Of a DNA stretch of 40,562 bases, positions 1 to 9,166 are shown piece after piece. Numbering within the stretch: position 1 is the stretch's first letter; every line of letters begins with the position of its first letter. Position numbers and translations under genes: made by a program. The DNA comes from Pirellula sp. (GTDB lineage Bacteria > Planctomycetota > Planctomycetia > Pirellulales > Pirellulaceae), in assembly GCA_021736575.1 (NCBI GenBank), contig JAIPFP010000025.1, positions 1 to 40,562 of the forward strand, written 5' to 3'. Below the pieces are notes generated by a model. That model was not told the origin of the DNA. It made no database searches and saw only the letters and a program-made list of their open reading frames with translations.

Positions 1-448
1 TAGGGGTTAGGGGAATCAAATCGCAAGGCAAGCGGCCGCGATCCAGCCTTGAAAAGCACTTAAGCATCGCATCGACGGACGAGACAGCTGACTCGGGCAT
101 GTAGATGGTCGGTTTCTCCATCTTCATCATGCGACGCCGTGCGACATAAGCTGGCAAGGCGGCAATGTGATCCAAGTGCGCATGCGAAACCAAAATACGA
201 GGGAGGGCCATAAAGTCCCAAGGTTGTGCCCCGAGATCAAACCCGAGCTTCATCTCGGCAATTCGCCAATAGGTTTGAACGGCAGCCCGCGAGTAGCCAT
301 CGATGGTCAACGAATCATGCGTCATGCTGAGCGTGGGAGCGTTGTCGATGGAGCCAATGGTTTCAGCCAATTGCGAATCGATACGCTGCGACGAGGACGA
401 GGCTCGCGGAACAGACGCTGCTGAATCAACAGCTTTTTTTTCGGACAC
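1..448 (-). CDS. rnz: Ribonuclease Z-type metallo-beta-lactamase protein, C-terminus cut by window edge
   Basis: I translated this by hand from a GTG start; about 149 codons lie in the window and the gene runs off the left edge. The core motif is HAHLDH, the HxHxDH zinc-binding motif of the metallo-beta-lactamase fold. It is preceded by LGFDLGAQPWDF and followed by IAALPAYVARRR and a KPTIYMPES stretch. This order resembles the short tRNase Z (plant TRZ1-like) family, which cuts the 3' trailer from pre-tRNA. The first 40 residues are Ser/Ala-rich and not conserved-looking. The GTG lies 8 bases after the recJ stop, with AAGG upstream, so it is probably co-transcribed with recJ. The family call rests on the motif and its surroundings. 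The substrate (tRNA or another RNA) is inference, because the C-terminal zinc ligands are outside the window. Confidence 0.75.
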   Translation of the reverse strand, partial: MSEKKAVDSAASVPRASSSSQRIDSQLAETIGSIDNAPTLSMTHDSLTIDGYSRAAVQTYWRIAEMKLGFDLGAQPWDFMALPRILVSHAHLDHIAALPAYVARRRMMKMEKPTIYMPESAVSSVDAMLKCFSRLDRGRLPCDLIPLTP

Positions 449-456
449 GATAAACC

Positions 457-2259
457 TTACTCTGCAATGGATGGCACTGCGGCATTTGCCTTTGGCGAGT
501 GTGGTGGATTGACGGGTATTTTGGCGACTCGCCAATCCAGTAATTGTAGTTCAACTCGTTTCATTCCATTGAACTCATTGATGTTTGGGCGAAACGCGAT
601 GTCTATTTGACCCTTGTGCTTGTTCAAAGGTTCGATCCATTCGGCTTGTCCAAACGCAACGCCGCGCATGACGGAACCGTACTGAACAAATCGACCACTC
701 ATGTGTCGGTCTCCGCTCCCCATGGCTTTGGCTGCGTCTACCAACTCAACGTTGCTCGCAACGAGAATGGGGCGAGGATTGGCGGCACCGAATGGGGCTA
801 GTTTTTCTAGGATCGATACGGTGTTGAGGTTCATCTGCTTAAAAGTTGCTTCGGCATCGATTTCCAATTTGGCTACGGGCTTTTTGCCGTTAAGATGCGT
901 TGCAACCAATTCGCAAAACGCATCGCGAAAAGCCGCGATATTTTTTTCTTCGATGCGCATTCCAGCAGCGGCCGCGTGACCTCCACATGAAATGAGATGA
1001 TCGCTGCATTGCTGCAAGGTCGCATGCAAATCGATAATGCCCTGTGAGCGAGCCGATCCGGTGGCTGGCTTCTGGCCCGTCGAATCCATCCCGATGATCA
1101 CCACGGGTCGATGGAACTTTTCGGAAAGACGACTGGCGACGACTCCGATGACCCCGAGATGCCAGCCAGCGCCATTCAAAACAAAGGCCGCGTCGTTCTC
1201 GATATCGAACTGTTCCTTGGCTTGCTTGTTGGCCGCGATCACCATGCTGCGCTCGAGCGACTCTCGATCCACGTTGAGTCGTTCGATGTATTCTGCCAAC
1301 GCTTCGGCTCGCTTAGGATCTTGGGTCGTAAGCAATTCGACGCCTAATTGAGCTTGCCCAAGTCGACCAGCAGCATTCAATCGCGGGGCAAGTGTAAAGG
1401 CGATGTCCTCGGCGGAAAGAGTGCTTTTTTTATCGAGCTTGGTTTGCTTCAGAAGGGCCTTGAGACCAAGCGGAGCATGTTCGTGCATGAGCTTGAGCGC
1501 ATGCCGAACAATGATGCGGTTTTCGTCCAAGAGTGGTACGACGTCGGCGACCGTCCCCATCGCTGCAAGCGTTGTTGCTTGTAACAAAAAATCACGGTAG
1601 GCAGCGGTGACCTTTTTGGCTTGGCTCGCACGCTGGCAAATCGCCCATGCCAATTTGAATGCAACGCCTGCGCCACATAGTCCATGAAAGGGGTAGTCAA
1701 AACCCGCTAAAGCTGGATGTACGATCGAGCTTGCGTCTGGGAGTTGTTCGCCCATGCGGTGGTGGTCGGTAATGATGAGTTCTACCGCGAGCTCGCGGCA
1801 CAACTCGGCTTCCTTGATCGAACCAATACCGCAATCGACGCTGATGATCATTTTGCGTCCTCGCTGCGATAACTTTCGAATCGCATCGCAACTCAATCCG
1901 TAGCTGTCTTCGAGGCGATTGGGCACGTAGTACTGAACGTCCGCTTGAAGCATCCGCAAGCAGCCAAACAAAATCGACGTACCGGTCATTCCATCGGCGT
2001 CATAATCTCCGTAAACCGTGATGGGCGTTTTGTTTTCTATTGCCGAGTAAATGCGTTCGGAAGCAATCAACATTCCAGGCAAAAGGTCTGGTTCGCGGAG
2101 GTCCCCGAAGCGAGCCTCTAAGAATTTATCAACGGAGTCCTTTTCCGTGATCCCACGGTTGAGCAGCAATTGGGCTACAACCGGCTCAATATTGGATCGC
2201 TGAGAAAGCTGCGCAATAGCGGACGAGTCATGACCTTTGAAAAGCCATTGTTTGGCCAT
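457..2259 (-). CDS. recJ: Single-stranded-DNA-specific 5'-3' exonuclease RecJ
   Basis: RecJ degrades single-stranded DNA 5' to 3' in recombination and mismatch repair in the cytoplasm. The 600-residue length fits a compact RecJ. DHH-family motifs are in order: DYDADG at about 85-90, SVDCGI near 140, TDHHR with the name-giving DHH at about 165-167, and CGAGVAFKL near 195. The DHHA1 domain carries the SCGGHAAAAGM motif, and an OB-like C-terminal region follows. The frame is open up to a GTG at 2307, but I chose the ATG at 2259 because GGAGGG sits about 7 bases upstream and homologous proteins begin near this MAKQWLF. The gene lies downstream of rpmG and just upstream of the ribonuclease Z gene on the same strand, suggesting one transcript. 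The last 20 or so residues (PVNPPHSPKANAAVPSIAE) look like an unstructured tail. Confidence 0.95.
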   Translation of the reverse strand: MAKQWLFKGHDSSAIAQLSQRSNIEPVVAQLLLNRGITEKDSVDKFLEARFGDLREPDLLPGMLIASERIYSAIENKTPITVYGDYDADGMTGTSILFGCLRMLQADVQYYVPNRLEDSYGLSCDAIRKLSQRGRKMIISVDCGIGSIKEAELCRELAVELIITDHHRMGEQLPDASSIVHPALAGFDYPFHGLCGAGVAFKLAWAICQRASQAKKVTAAYRDFLLQATTLAAMGTVADVVPLLDENRIIVRHALKLMHEHAPLGLKALLKQTKLDKKSTLSAEDIAFTLAPRLNAAGRLGQAQLGVELLTTQDPKRAEALAEYIERLNVDRESLERSMVIAANKQAKEQFDIENDAAFVLNGAGWHLGVIGVVASRLSEKFHRPVVIIGMDSTGQKPATGSARSQGIIDLHATLQQCSDHLISCGGHAAAAGMRIEEKNIAAFRDAFCELVATHLNGKKPVAKLEIDAEATFKQMNLNTVSILEKLAPFGAANPRPILVASNVELVDAAKAMGSGDRHMSGRFVQYGSVMRGVAFGQAEWIEPLNKHKGQIDIAFRPNINEFNGMKRVELQLLDWRVAKIPVNPPHSPKANAAVPSIAE

Positions 2260-2298
2260 AGACAGCCCTCCGTGATGATGGTTGCGCGCGACTCCCGA

Positions 2299-2316
2299 TA
2301 AGGACACGTGTCCTTA
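2299..2316. repeat. 18-base perfect palindrome between rpmG and recJ
   Basis: TAAGGACACGTGTCCTTA is its own reverse complement over all 18 bases, with no loop. It lies in the 73-base gap between the rpmG stop and the recJ ATG. It has no T-run, so it is a poor terminator. A dimeric protein's operator is the natural reading, but nothing in the window names the protein. Confidence 0.6.
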
Positions 2317-2332
2317 GGACGAACCACCAAGA

Positions 2333-2497
2333 CTACTTGCGTTTCTCGAGGTGGAGCGTAACTCGTCGAAGACGCGGACTGTATTTCTTGAGCTGGAGTT
2401 TTTCTCCTCCGGGCTTGCGTAGCAACACGTAATTAATGTCGCCTGTTTCCTGACAAACGAGGAAGGTCGTTTCCTTTTTCTTTTTGCTTTTAGCCAT
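2333..2497 (-). CDS. rpmG: Large ribosomal subunit protein bL33, zinc-free form
   Basis: bL33 is a small basic protein of the 50S subunit near the E site. The 54-residue product starts MAKSKKKKETTFLVC and ends with the family signature LKKYSPRLRRVTLHLEKRK. Zinc-binding bL33 paralogs carry two CxxC pairs. Here only one Cys remains (in FLVCQETGD), and the second pair is replaced by YSPRLRR, so this is the C-minus, zinc-independent form. The frame is open further upstream to 2539, but the extra 14 residues do not look like bL33 and the MAKSKK start is typical. It is the first gene of the minus-strand group leading into recJ. Confidence 0.92.
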   Translation of the reverse strand: MAKSKKKKETTFLVCQETGDINYVLLRKPGGEKLQLKKYSPRLRRVTLHLEKRK

Positions 2498-2847
2498 TTT
2501 CTTCGAATTTACCTTCAACAAAACTGCGGTTTTGGACACTTCGGAACGCGTATTATGGGGATCGCGTGGATTTTGGCTAGTTCAATTGGGCTCTTTAGGC
2601 GTTCAGGAATTGGGAACCAAGCCAAACATCCGTACATCCAAAACGGATTCCCCACTCGAAACTTACCCAAATATCTCACCTAACCCTCAGATTCGGACGC
2701 CAACGCTTCCGAGAATGAAGACTGAGGTGATTTGAAAAGGGGGGTTAGGAAGATTTAGTCGAATAAGATTGAGTTTGAATCCTATCCTTGTCCGACAGGC
2801 ATCCAGGTTAGTCGAATTAGTTTTTCTGCTTTTGTCAGTAATCACAC
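2498..2847. other. Intergenic stretch between divergent rpmG and the giant surface protein
   Basis: About 350 bases with no convincing gene. Divergent promoters for rpmG (minus) and the 1592-residue protein (plus) should lie here. I see no clear consensus -35/-10 pair, operator or hairpin. Confidence 0.5.
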
Positions 2848-5800
2848 ATGATGTGCGCCCCGAAGTGGAGCGCAAACCAGGGTTTCGAAATGAAAAATAT
2901 GCAACGCAGCGAATCAATGAAGCAAAGTGCAAGACGATTTTTTAGGGCAGTCCTACAGGGCGCTCTGCCAGCATTGACCACTCGCAAATCGCGTCCTATC
3001 CACTTTGAGCCACTTGAAACGCGACAATTGATGGCTGGCGACTTTTACGATGCAGCATCAACAGCTGCTAATTCGTCTGTTGCTGGGACGAACATTCCCG
3101 CCTTGGTCAACAGCGCTCCCATGAGCACATCGGGGATGGTCGGCGAGGGAGAAGATGCGCAAAACTTGGTTGAATTTGCAAAGGCGCTTCAACAGGCTGG
3201 GGTTCGATTCTTCGGCGCCGACTGGTGTCCTGTTTGCAACGAACAGAAGAAGTTATTCGAGGATGGATCCCAGTTCCTACCGTTCATTGAAATGACTAAT
3301 CCGGACCGTACGCGAAACGCGACCGCGATCAGCGAAGGAGTAACCCAATACCCAACATGGGAATTCAGTGGCGGTCAGCGCGTTACGGGCCTGCAAACCC
3401 TGCAGCAGCTTTCAACCTTGTCGGGTGTTGCGATCCCTCTTGGGAGCAGCCCAACTTTTACCACCATTCCAAACCAGACCGTCCTCAATGGTTCGCCCTT
3501 GAATGTCCCGGTGGACGCATATGATCCGAACGGTGGTCCACTGACGATCACGGTGACGAGCAGCAATCCATCGGTGATCAGCGCCGAAATGCTTACCAAC
3601 AACAAGGCATGGAAGATCTCGGTCAACGGTTATGGGGATATGGTTTACCGATTGTTTGCGGACGAAGCCCCACGCCCAGTGAATCGCATCGAGACATTGA
3701 CCAACAGTGGTTTTTACAACCAAACCGCCACGAACAAGATTATTTTTCACAGGGTGATCGACAATTTCGTGCTTCAGGCTGGAGACCCGACAGGCACTGG
3801 GAGCGGTGGTTCGACCTTTGATAATTTCGACGATCAATTCAACGTCAATCTACAGCACAATCGAACCGGCATTCTCTCCTATGCAAAGTCCTCTGATGAC
3901 ACCAACGACTCTCAGTTCTTTATCACCGAGGGACCGCAGCGCCATCTCGATTTCAACCATTCGATCTTCGGTCAGTTGATCGAAGGGGACTCTGTTCGTG
4001 AAGGCATTTCTCGGACACCGGTCAACAGCAGCGATAAGCCCATAAATGAAGTGTCGATCAATTCCGCTTCGATCTTCAATGACACGGAGAATGGAATTAT
4101 TCGGCTCAAGGCGTTGGCAGCAACTGGCACGTCGACCATTACCGTTCTAGTCGCTGATGCGAATGGCAATCAATTCTCTCGCACATTTACGGCCACTGCC
4201 GCTGCCGACACCGCAAATGGTGCACCGTTCCTGAATGACATCACGGTCCCGGCAATCGCACCTGGTGAAACAGTCAACATTCAACTCTCGTCTCAAGACG
4301 CCGAAGGCCAGCCTGTGACTTATGGAGCCACCAAAAGTGGTTCTGTCGACTACCAGTTCAATGTAAATCCGACCACTGGTTTACTGAGCGTAACTGCGCC
4401 TCAAAACTATACGGGTTCGTTTGATTTGAAGGTAAGCGTTCAGGCGACGGACCCAACTGGCGTCACGACGGGAGACAAGTCGGATAGTCAGGTCCTGCGT
4501 TTCAATGTGGCAGCTACTATCTCGGCACCCACCGCCGTTGACTTAGCAGCGGTGAGCGATACCGGAACAAGCGATTCGGACAACATCACCAATGCCGCCA
4601 GCATGCAGTTCACCGTAACAGGTACGACTGCTGGAGCGACAGTAAACTTGCTCGTCGGTTCTCAAGTTGTCGGAACCGCAGTGGCCACAGGTGCAACCAC
4701 CACCATCACGACGACGTTGGTTTCGCAGATCGGAAACGGAACTCAAAGCGTTGTTGCGAAACAAACGCAAAACGGCCAAACAAGCAATGCTTCACCGGCT
4801 TTAGTCGTGGTTTATGACTCGACCGCACCGGCTGCGATCGCAGCGTCTGCGCTACCCACGTCCGCCAACGTCGGCAAAGCACTGAGCGTCGACTTGGCCA
4901 GTCCAGAAGAAGGTCAAGGATTGAGGTATTCGCTTGAGAATGCACCTGCCGGTCTGTCTATCGATGCCACGACAGGCTTGATGACTTGGACACCCATTGC
5001 GAGTCAAATTGGTCCTCAAACGGCAAACCTTCGACTGACAGACGCCGCAGGAAACTCTCAGACGCAAGCGTTTGCTATTTTGGTCGGGGATACTGCAAAA
5101 GTAAGTGTGACGCTGCAAGCCTTTGATTCCACCAATACTACGGCTTTGACATCGGCCTCGATCGGTCAAGAAATTGTTTTGCGAATCGTCGTCAACGATC
5201 TTCGAGTAGGTGGCAATCCCGAGGGAGACGGTGTCTTCTCGGCCTATCTGGACCTATTATATGACTCGGATAGATTGGAATTGGTAGGCAGCAACCCTCT
5301 GACCTATACCTCGTTATTCGGAAACGGCAGAAGCGTTCCGGACATAACCGTGCCAGGTATCGTTAATGAGCTTGGTGCCTTCTCCAGTTTTAACGTTGGG
5401 CCGGGTCGCGATCCCCAGTTGCTTGGAACTCTCCGCATGCGAGTAAAAGCAGCTGGCCAAGCCGTAATTAGCACCAACCCTGGGGAAAACGACAGTCGCG
5501 GTTTCACAATCTTCAAAGAAGACACTGTCGTTCCATCGACTCTCGTTTCGTTTGGCACGTTGAATCTTCCGATCGGCCAAAACTTTATCGCTGCCAATGA
5601 TACGTTTAACTTCGATGAAGATTCGTCGAACAATTCGCTCGCGGTTTTAGACAATGACACCATCGTTGCAGGCTCAAATGCTGTCTTGACGTTGCAGTCG
5701 TTAGGCACTCCATCCCGAGGTGGAACGGTCTCGATAGCATCCGACAGCAAACGCGTGATTTACACTCCCGCAGCCAATATCAATGGCCAAGAAACATTCA

Positions 5801-7626
5801 CTTACACCGTGCGAGACCAAACAGGTGCGACAGCATCTGCCACCGTCACCGTCCAACTTCGCGCTGTCAACGACAACCCGGTCGCCGTCAACGACTCGCT
5901 TGGCACGGTCAAGACGACGGACCGCGATGTATTTATCCCCGTATTAGCCAACGACACTCTTGGACCGGATACCGGTGAGACTCTCACTGTAACCCAAGTC
6001 GGGACGCCCAACCAAGGTGGTACAGTTCGATTGGCTACTGGAGGCAGTGGCGTCATTTATAACCCACGCGGCGGCTTCACCGGTAATGAAACCTTTACCT
6101 ACACAATCACTGATGGCAATGGAGGCACATCGACAGCCACGGTAACCGTTACGGTTTCGCCAGCTGTTCCGCCACCGACCGTAGTCGGCGAGTCGTTTAC
6201 CATCATCGAAGATGCCGCCGCCGCCGAGTTCAACGTCCTTTCGAACGATGTACCAGCCCAAACTGGCGACACGCTTTCGATCACCGATGCCAAGTCATCC
6301 AATGGAACGGCAACCATTACATCGAATGGAACAAGGCTTACTTTTGCTCCGAAAGCGAACTTCGCAGGTCAAGAGCTTGTTGTCTATACCGTTCGCAGCA
6401 GCAATGGCGGTTTGGCAAACGGCACAGCAACCTTTACCGTAACGCCCGTCAACGATGCGCCTAACGCTGTCGATGACTCGTTTAGCCCGTTGTCGTCTCC
6501 AAATCAGTCGTTGGATGTGCTAGCGAACGATCCGCTGGTGGATGCTGGCGATGTCTACACGATCACGGCAATCACGCAACCGGAAACGGGCAAAGGGACA
6601 GTGCAGATCGGGCCCAATGGCAAAACACTTCTTTACAGTGCGCCAAGTATCGACTTCAGTGGTCCAGTCGTGTTCACCTACACTGTCAGCGATGGGACAT
6701 TAACCGATACAGCTTCGGTGACGCTCAACGTGCAAAACTTTAAACCTCGTGATGTTGAAATTACGTATCCTCCGTTCTTTACAGACGTACCCGTGACGGC
6801 AGAACTTGTCGGAGCGGGCAGCAATTCTAATGCGATTCCTACCATACCGACCGACGATGGGGTCAAGATCTCGAACGTTGGACCTGGAGACTATCTGTTC
6901 TCAATACCTGATTTGCCATTCATCTCCGGCGGAGCTCAGGAGGTCTATGTCACTTCGGCATTCAACGATTCCAGTTCGATAACCCCCGCCTTCCAATCTG
7001 GGACTCGCGATGCTCGCTCCGTTGACATTCGCGATTTCATGGGTCAAAACTTGAGGCGCGGCATCACCTCTGCAGTCGCCGCAAACAAAGAATCCGCCTG
7101 GATTGATGGCCAAGGTGATTGGAAGAACTTCAAGAATATCAAAGTCTCATTGAATACGGCCGGCGATCAATTGACCGTGCGAGCAACGAATCCGTCGAAT
7201 CAAAATGTTCAAGCCACATTGCCTGTTAGCGATCCCAAAGTCGTCATGCGAGGCAAAGAGGGGGATGCATCCTTGTTCCGTATCCAGGCACATCCGTCCG
7301 AACTGACCTTCACCCCTTCGACATCGTCCCCATCCACGTCTGCTAACAGTACGACGAACAATACGGGCGCCTCGGGCGAAGGCGAGCAAGGGACTGCTGC
7401 CCCTCCAGTCACCACCGATCGACGGGAAAGCGTTTCACTCAATCCTGCCCTGGTCGATCAAGTGATTCAGCAAGTAAAGGCACCGCAGCGGATGATCGCA
7501 TCCAGCAATGCGTCCGATTCGTCCAAACGAAACGAATCCAAAGCGTTGCCTTCCCAATCCGCAAGCGCACCTGTTAACTCCAATCCCATCTCGAACGGTT
7601 TTCGAAGCGGTTTCCGAACGCGATAA
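2848..7626 (+). CDS. Giant secreted protein with thioredoxin-like, cyclophilin, cohesin-like and cadherin-like domains
   Basis: This is a 1592-residue exported protein. Residues 53-65 (FEPLETRQLMAGD) match the planctomycete LEPR-XLL leader found on very large surface proteins. A thioredoxin-like domain with CPVC at 127-130 follows (about 100-195). Next is a cyclophilin-type peptidyl-prolyl isomerase (about 255-410) with FHRVIDNF, SQFFIT and LDFNH, so the catalytic Arg, Gln/Phe and His positions look kept. Then come cadherin/Ig-like modules (about 455-750), a cohesin-like domain (about 753-910) and four tandem repeats of the AND-FDED/VLDND/YTP/FTYTV type (about 914-1296). The C-terminus is rich in Ser, Thr and Asn. 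It probably acts at the cell surface in disulfide or proline folding or adhesion; this is inference. The start is uncertain: 2848 is the longest, and ATGs at 2890, 2899 and 2917 are possible, none with a clear Shine-Dalgarno. The gene stands alone. Confidence 0.85.
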   Translation: MMCAPKWSANQGFEMKNMQRSESMKQSARRFFRAVLQGALPALTTRKSRPIHFEPLETRQLMAGDFYDAASTAANSSVAGTNIPALVNSAPMSTSGMVGEGEDAQNLVEFAKALQQAGVRFFGADWCPVCNEQKKLFEDGSQFLPFIEMTNPDRTRNATAISEGVTQYPTWEFSGGQRVTGLQTLQQLSTLSGVAIPLGSSPTFTTIPNQTVLNGSPLNVPVDAYDPNGGPLTITVTSSNPSVISAEMLTNNKAWKISVNGYGDMVYRLFADEAPRPVNRIETLTNSGFYNQTATNKIIFHRVIDNFVLQAGDPTGTGSGGSTFDNFDDQFNVNLQHNRTGILSYAKSSDDTNDSQFFITEGPQRHLDFNHSIFGQLIEGDSVREGISRTPVNSSDKPINEVSINSASIFNDTENGIIRLKALAATGTSTITVLVADANGNQFSRTFTATAAADTANGAPFLNDITVPAIAPGETVNIQLSSQDAEGQPVTYGATKSGSVDYQFNVNPTTGLLSVTAPQNYTGSFDLKVSVQATDPTGVTTGDKSDSQVLRFNVAATISAPTAVDLAAVSDTGTSDSDNITNAASMQFTVTGTTAGATVNLLVGSQVVGTAVATGATTTITTTLVSQIGNGTQSVVAKQTQNGQTSNASPALVVVYDSTAPAAIAASALPTSANVGKALSVDLASPEEGQGLRYSLENAPAGLSIDATTGLMTWTPIASQIGPQTANLRLTDAAGNSQTQAFAILVGDTAKVSVTLQAFDSTNTTALTSASIGQEIVLRIVVNDLRVGGNPEGDGVFSAYLDLLYDSDRLELVGSNPLTYTSLFGNGRSVPDITVPGIVNELGAFSSFNVGPGRDPQLLGTLRMRVKAAGQAVISTNPGENDSRGFTIFKEDTVVPSTLVSFGTLNLPIGQNFIAANDTFNFDEDSSNNSLAVLDNDTIVAGSNAVLTLQSLGTPSRGGTVSIASDSKRVIYTPAANINGQETFTYTVRDQTGATASATVTVQLRAVNDNPVAVNDSLGTVKTTDRDVFIPVLANDTLGPDTGETLTVTQVGTPNQGGTVRLATGGSGVIYNPRGGFTGNETFTYTITDGNGGTSTATVTVTVSPAVPPPTVVGESFTIIEDAAAAEFNVLSNDVPAQTGDTLSITDAKSSNGTATITSNGTRLTFAPKANFAGQELVVYTVRSSNGGLANGTATFTVTPVNDAPNAVDDSFSPLSSPNQSLDVLANDPLVDAGDVYTITAITQPETGKGTVQIGPNGKTLLYSAPSIDFSGPVVFTYTVSDGTLTDTASVTLNVQNFKPRDVEITYPPFFTDVPVTAELVGAGSNSNAIPTIPTDDGVKISNVGPGDYLFSIPDLPFISGGAQEVYVTSAFNDSSSITPAFQSGTRDARSVDIRDFMGQNLRRGITSAVAANKESAWIDGQGDWKNFKNIKVSLNTAGDQLTVRATNPSNQNVQATLPVSDPKVVMRGKEGDASLFRIQAHPSELTFTPSTSSPSTSANSTTNNTGASGEGEQGTAAPPVTTDRRESVSLNPALVDQVIQQVKAPQRMIASSNASDSSKRNESKALPSQSASAPVNSNPISNGFRSGFRTR

Positions 7627-7685
7627 AGGGCGTCCGATGCGTTAACTCGTGACGACTTTCAATGTCACAAGGTCATTAGGCGTGC

Positions 7686-7711
7686 GGCAGGCGGGTTGAG
7701 TACCGTCTGCC
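7686..7711. terminator. Hairpin between convergent genes, possible two-way terminator
   Basis: GGCAGGCGG (7686-7694) pairs with CCGTCTGCC (7703-7711) across an 8-base loop, giving a 9-pair stem with one G-T wobble. It sits between the plus-strand surface-protein stop and the minus-strand beta-propeller stop, where a shared terminator would be expected. No strong T-tract follows on either strand. Confidence 0.4.
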
Positions 7712-7732
7712 AATCGACGTAAACCTTGCGAA

Positions 7733-9157
7733 TCAGGACTTCACAAAGCTGTAAAGTGCATCGTCGGTACGAATGAAAAAGACACCTTCAGAAATGACGG
7801 GTGTGGCCATGATTCGCTCGCCGAAGTCGTGGGACGAAATGATTTCCCACTCTTTTCCGGCCTTCAAAATGGTCATCACTCCACTCTCGCTCGTCAGGTA
7901 CACTTTGCCATCCCCGGCAACTAACGAAGCATAGTAATTACCTCGACCTTCGGCCCGCCCCTGGTGTAGCAACTGCCCATTGGCGATATCGATCGTGGTG
8001 ATGATACCGCTGTCCTTGACCATCGTCAGCACACCTTCATAAACCACCGAGCTAGGTACCGTTGGCAAGCCACGCGTGTAGGTCCACTTCACGAATCGAC
8101 TTGTTAATTCGCCATTGGAGCCAGGCTCAATTGCAACGGCCATGTTTTGAGCCCTTTCGAAGACGAGGGCATGCCGAGACCATTCGCCCTCTTCCAGTTT
8201 TTCATTTTGGTTTAAGTCGATGCGAAAAAAACGATCCAACACCGGACTTCCAGCAGGGAGTTCGTTCTTCGAAATCATTTCGTCTTGATCCTTATCGTAC
8301 TTGCCAATCGCATCTTGAAAGGGTTCCATGGCGATGCGTTCGCCCGGATCACCCCCTGGAGTCCATGATGCAATGTAAATGACGCCATCGTGAATCAAGG
8401 GTGTTGAATCCATGATTCGCGATAGCCCGTTGTACCACCATCGCTTCTTGCCCGTCGCGGCGTCATACGCCAAAAGCTGAAGTGAGCCCGCCACCAGTAT
8501 TTCCTTGACTCCATCGCGTTCGAGCAAGATCGGAGTGGAGTAGCTCCTGGTTGCTTCCTCGCGTGGTATTTCCCACTTCGTCTCGCCTGTCCGTTGATCT
8601 AGCGCAATGATAAAACTGCCTAAGTCGTGGTCCTCGTTCAAGACGACATTGCCGTCAACCAAGATGGGTGAACTGCAGGCTCCGAACTCATCCTGAAACG
8701 GTCCCATACGGCGTTCCCAGAGCAAATTCCCATCGAGATCGTAACACAACATCCCGTAGCTTCCAAAAAATGCGAAGACTTGGCTGCCATTGCATGCAGG
8801 CGTCGAGGAAGCTGGGCTGCCGGTGACATGAAACGCTTCCAAGGTTTTTGTGGGTACACTCTTTTTCCATCGAATGCGACCGCTAGCTCGGTCAATTGCA
8901 ATCGTTGCCAACTCTTTTTCCTCGGCTCGAAAAGTGGTGAGGAAAATTGAGTCACCACAAACACACGGTGTGGAATGCCCTTTGTCAACGGGCGTTCGCC
9001 ACAACTGCTTCGCACCTTTTTCGAAATCCGCTGGTAACTCCGGGCTTCCTCTAGCAATTCCGTGATCGTGTCGGAAATAGGAAACCTCTTGGGAAAATCC
9101 CATCGAGGAAAATACGCAACCCATCGCAACGAACCAAATTTGGTCTGAAATCTTCAT
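7733..9157 (-). CDS. Secreted PQQ-type beta-propeller protein with paired EF-hands
   Basis: The 474-residue product has an N-terminal signal peptide (about 1-22, ending near GFSQ). It then has repeated blades of the outer-membrane PQQ/BamB-like propeller type, with motifs such as ATIAIDRASGRIRWKK, CYDLDGNLLWERR, ALDQRTGETKWEI and AYDAATGKKRWWY. Two calcium-binding-like loops interrupt the propeller (DKDQDEMISKNEL and DLNQNEKLEEGEW, roughly 280-320), matching the EF-hand pattern DxDxDG-like-xxxxE. No catalytic residues are evident, so it is likely a scaffold or sugar/ligand-binding protein of the cell envelope. The ATG at 9157 has AGGGG about 7 bases upstream and begins 9 bases after the pheT stop, so it probably shares the pheST transcript. 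The link to translation is likely only positional. True PQQ binding is not shown. Confidence 0.8.
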   Translation of the reverse strand: MKISDQIWFVAMGCVFSSMGFSQEVSYFRHDHGIARGSPELPADFEKGAKQLWRTPVDKGHSTPCVCGDSIFLTTFRAEEKELATIAIDRASGRIRWKKSVPTKTLEAFHVTGSPASSTPACNGSQVFAFFGSYGMLCYDLDGNLLWERRMGPFQDEFGACSSPILVDGNVVLNEDHDLGSFIIALDQRTGETKWEIPREEATRSYSTPILLERDGVKEILVAGSLQLLAYDAATGKKRWWYNGLSRIMDSTPLIHDGVIYIASWTPGGDPGERIAMEPFQDAIGKYDKDQDEMISKNELPAGSPVLDRFFRIDLNQNEKLEEGEWSRHALVFERAQNMAVAIEPGSNGELTSRFVKWTYTRGLPTVPSSVVYEGVLTMVKDSGIITTIDIANGQLLHQGRAEGRGNYYASLVAGDGKVYLTSESGVMTILKAGKEWEIISSHDFGERIMATPVISEGVFFIRTDDALYSFVKS

Positions 9158-9166
9158 CGTTCACCC

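Noticed and set aside
2299..2316. Palindrome as an rpmG terminator
   Set aside because: It has no loop and no T-run; a protein-binding site fits better.
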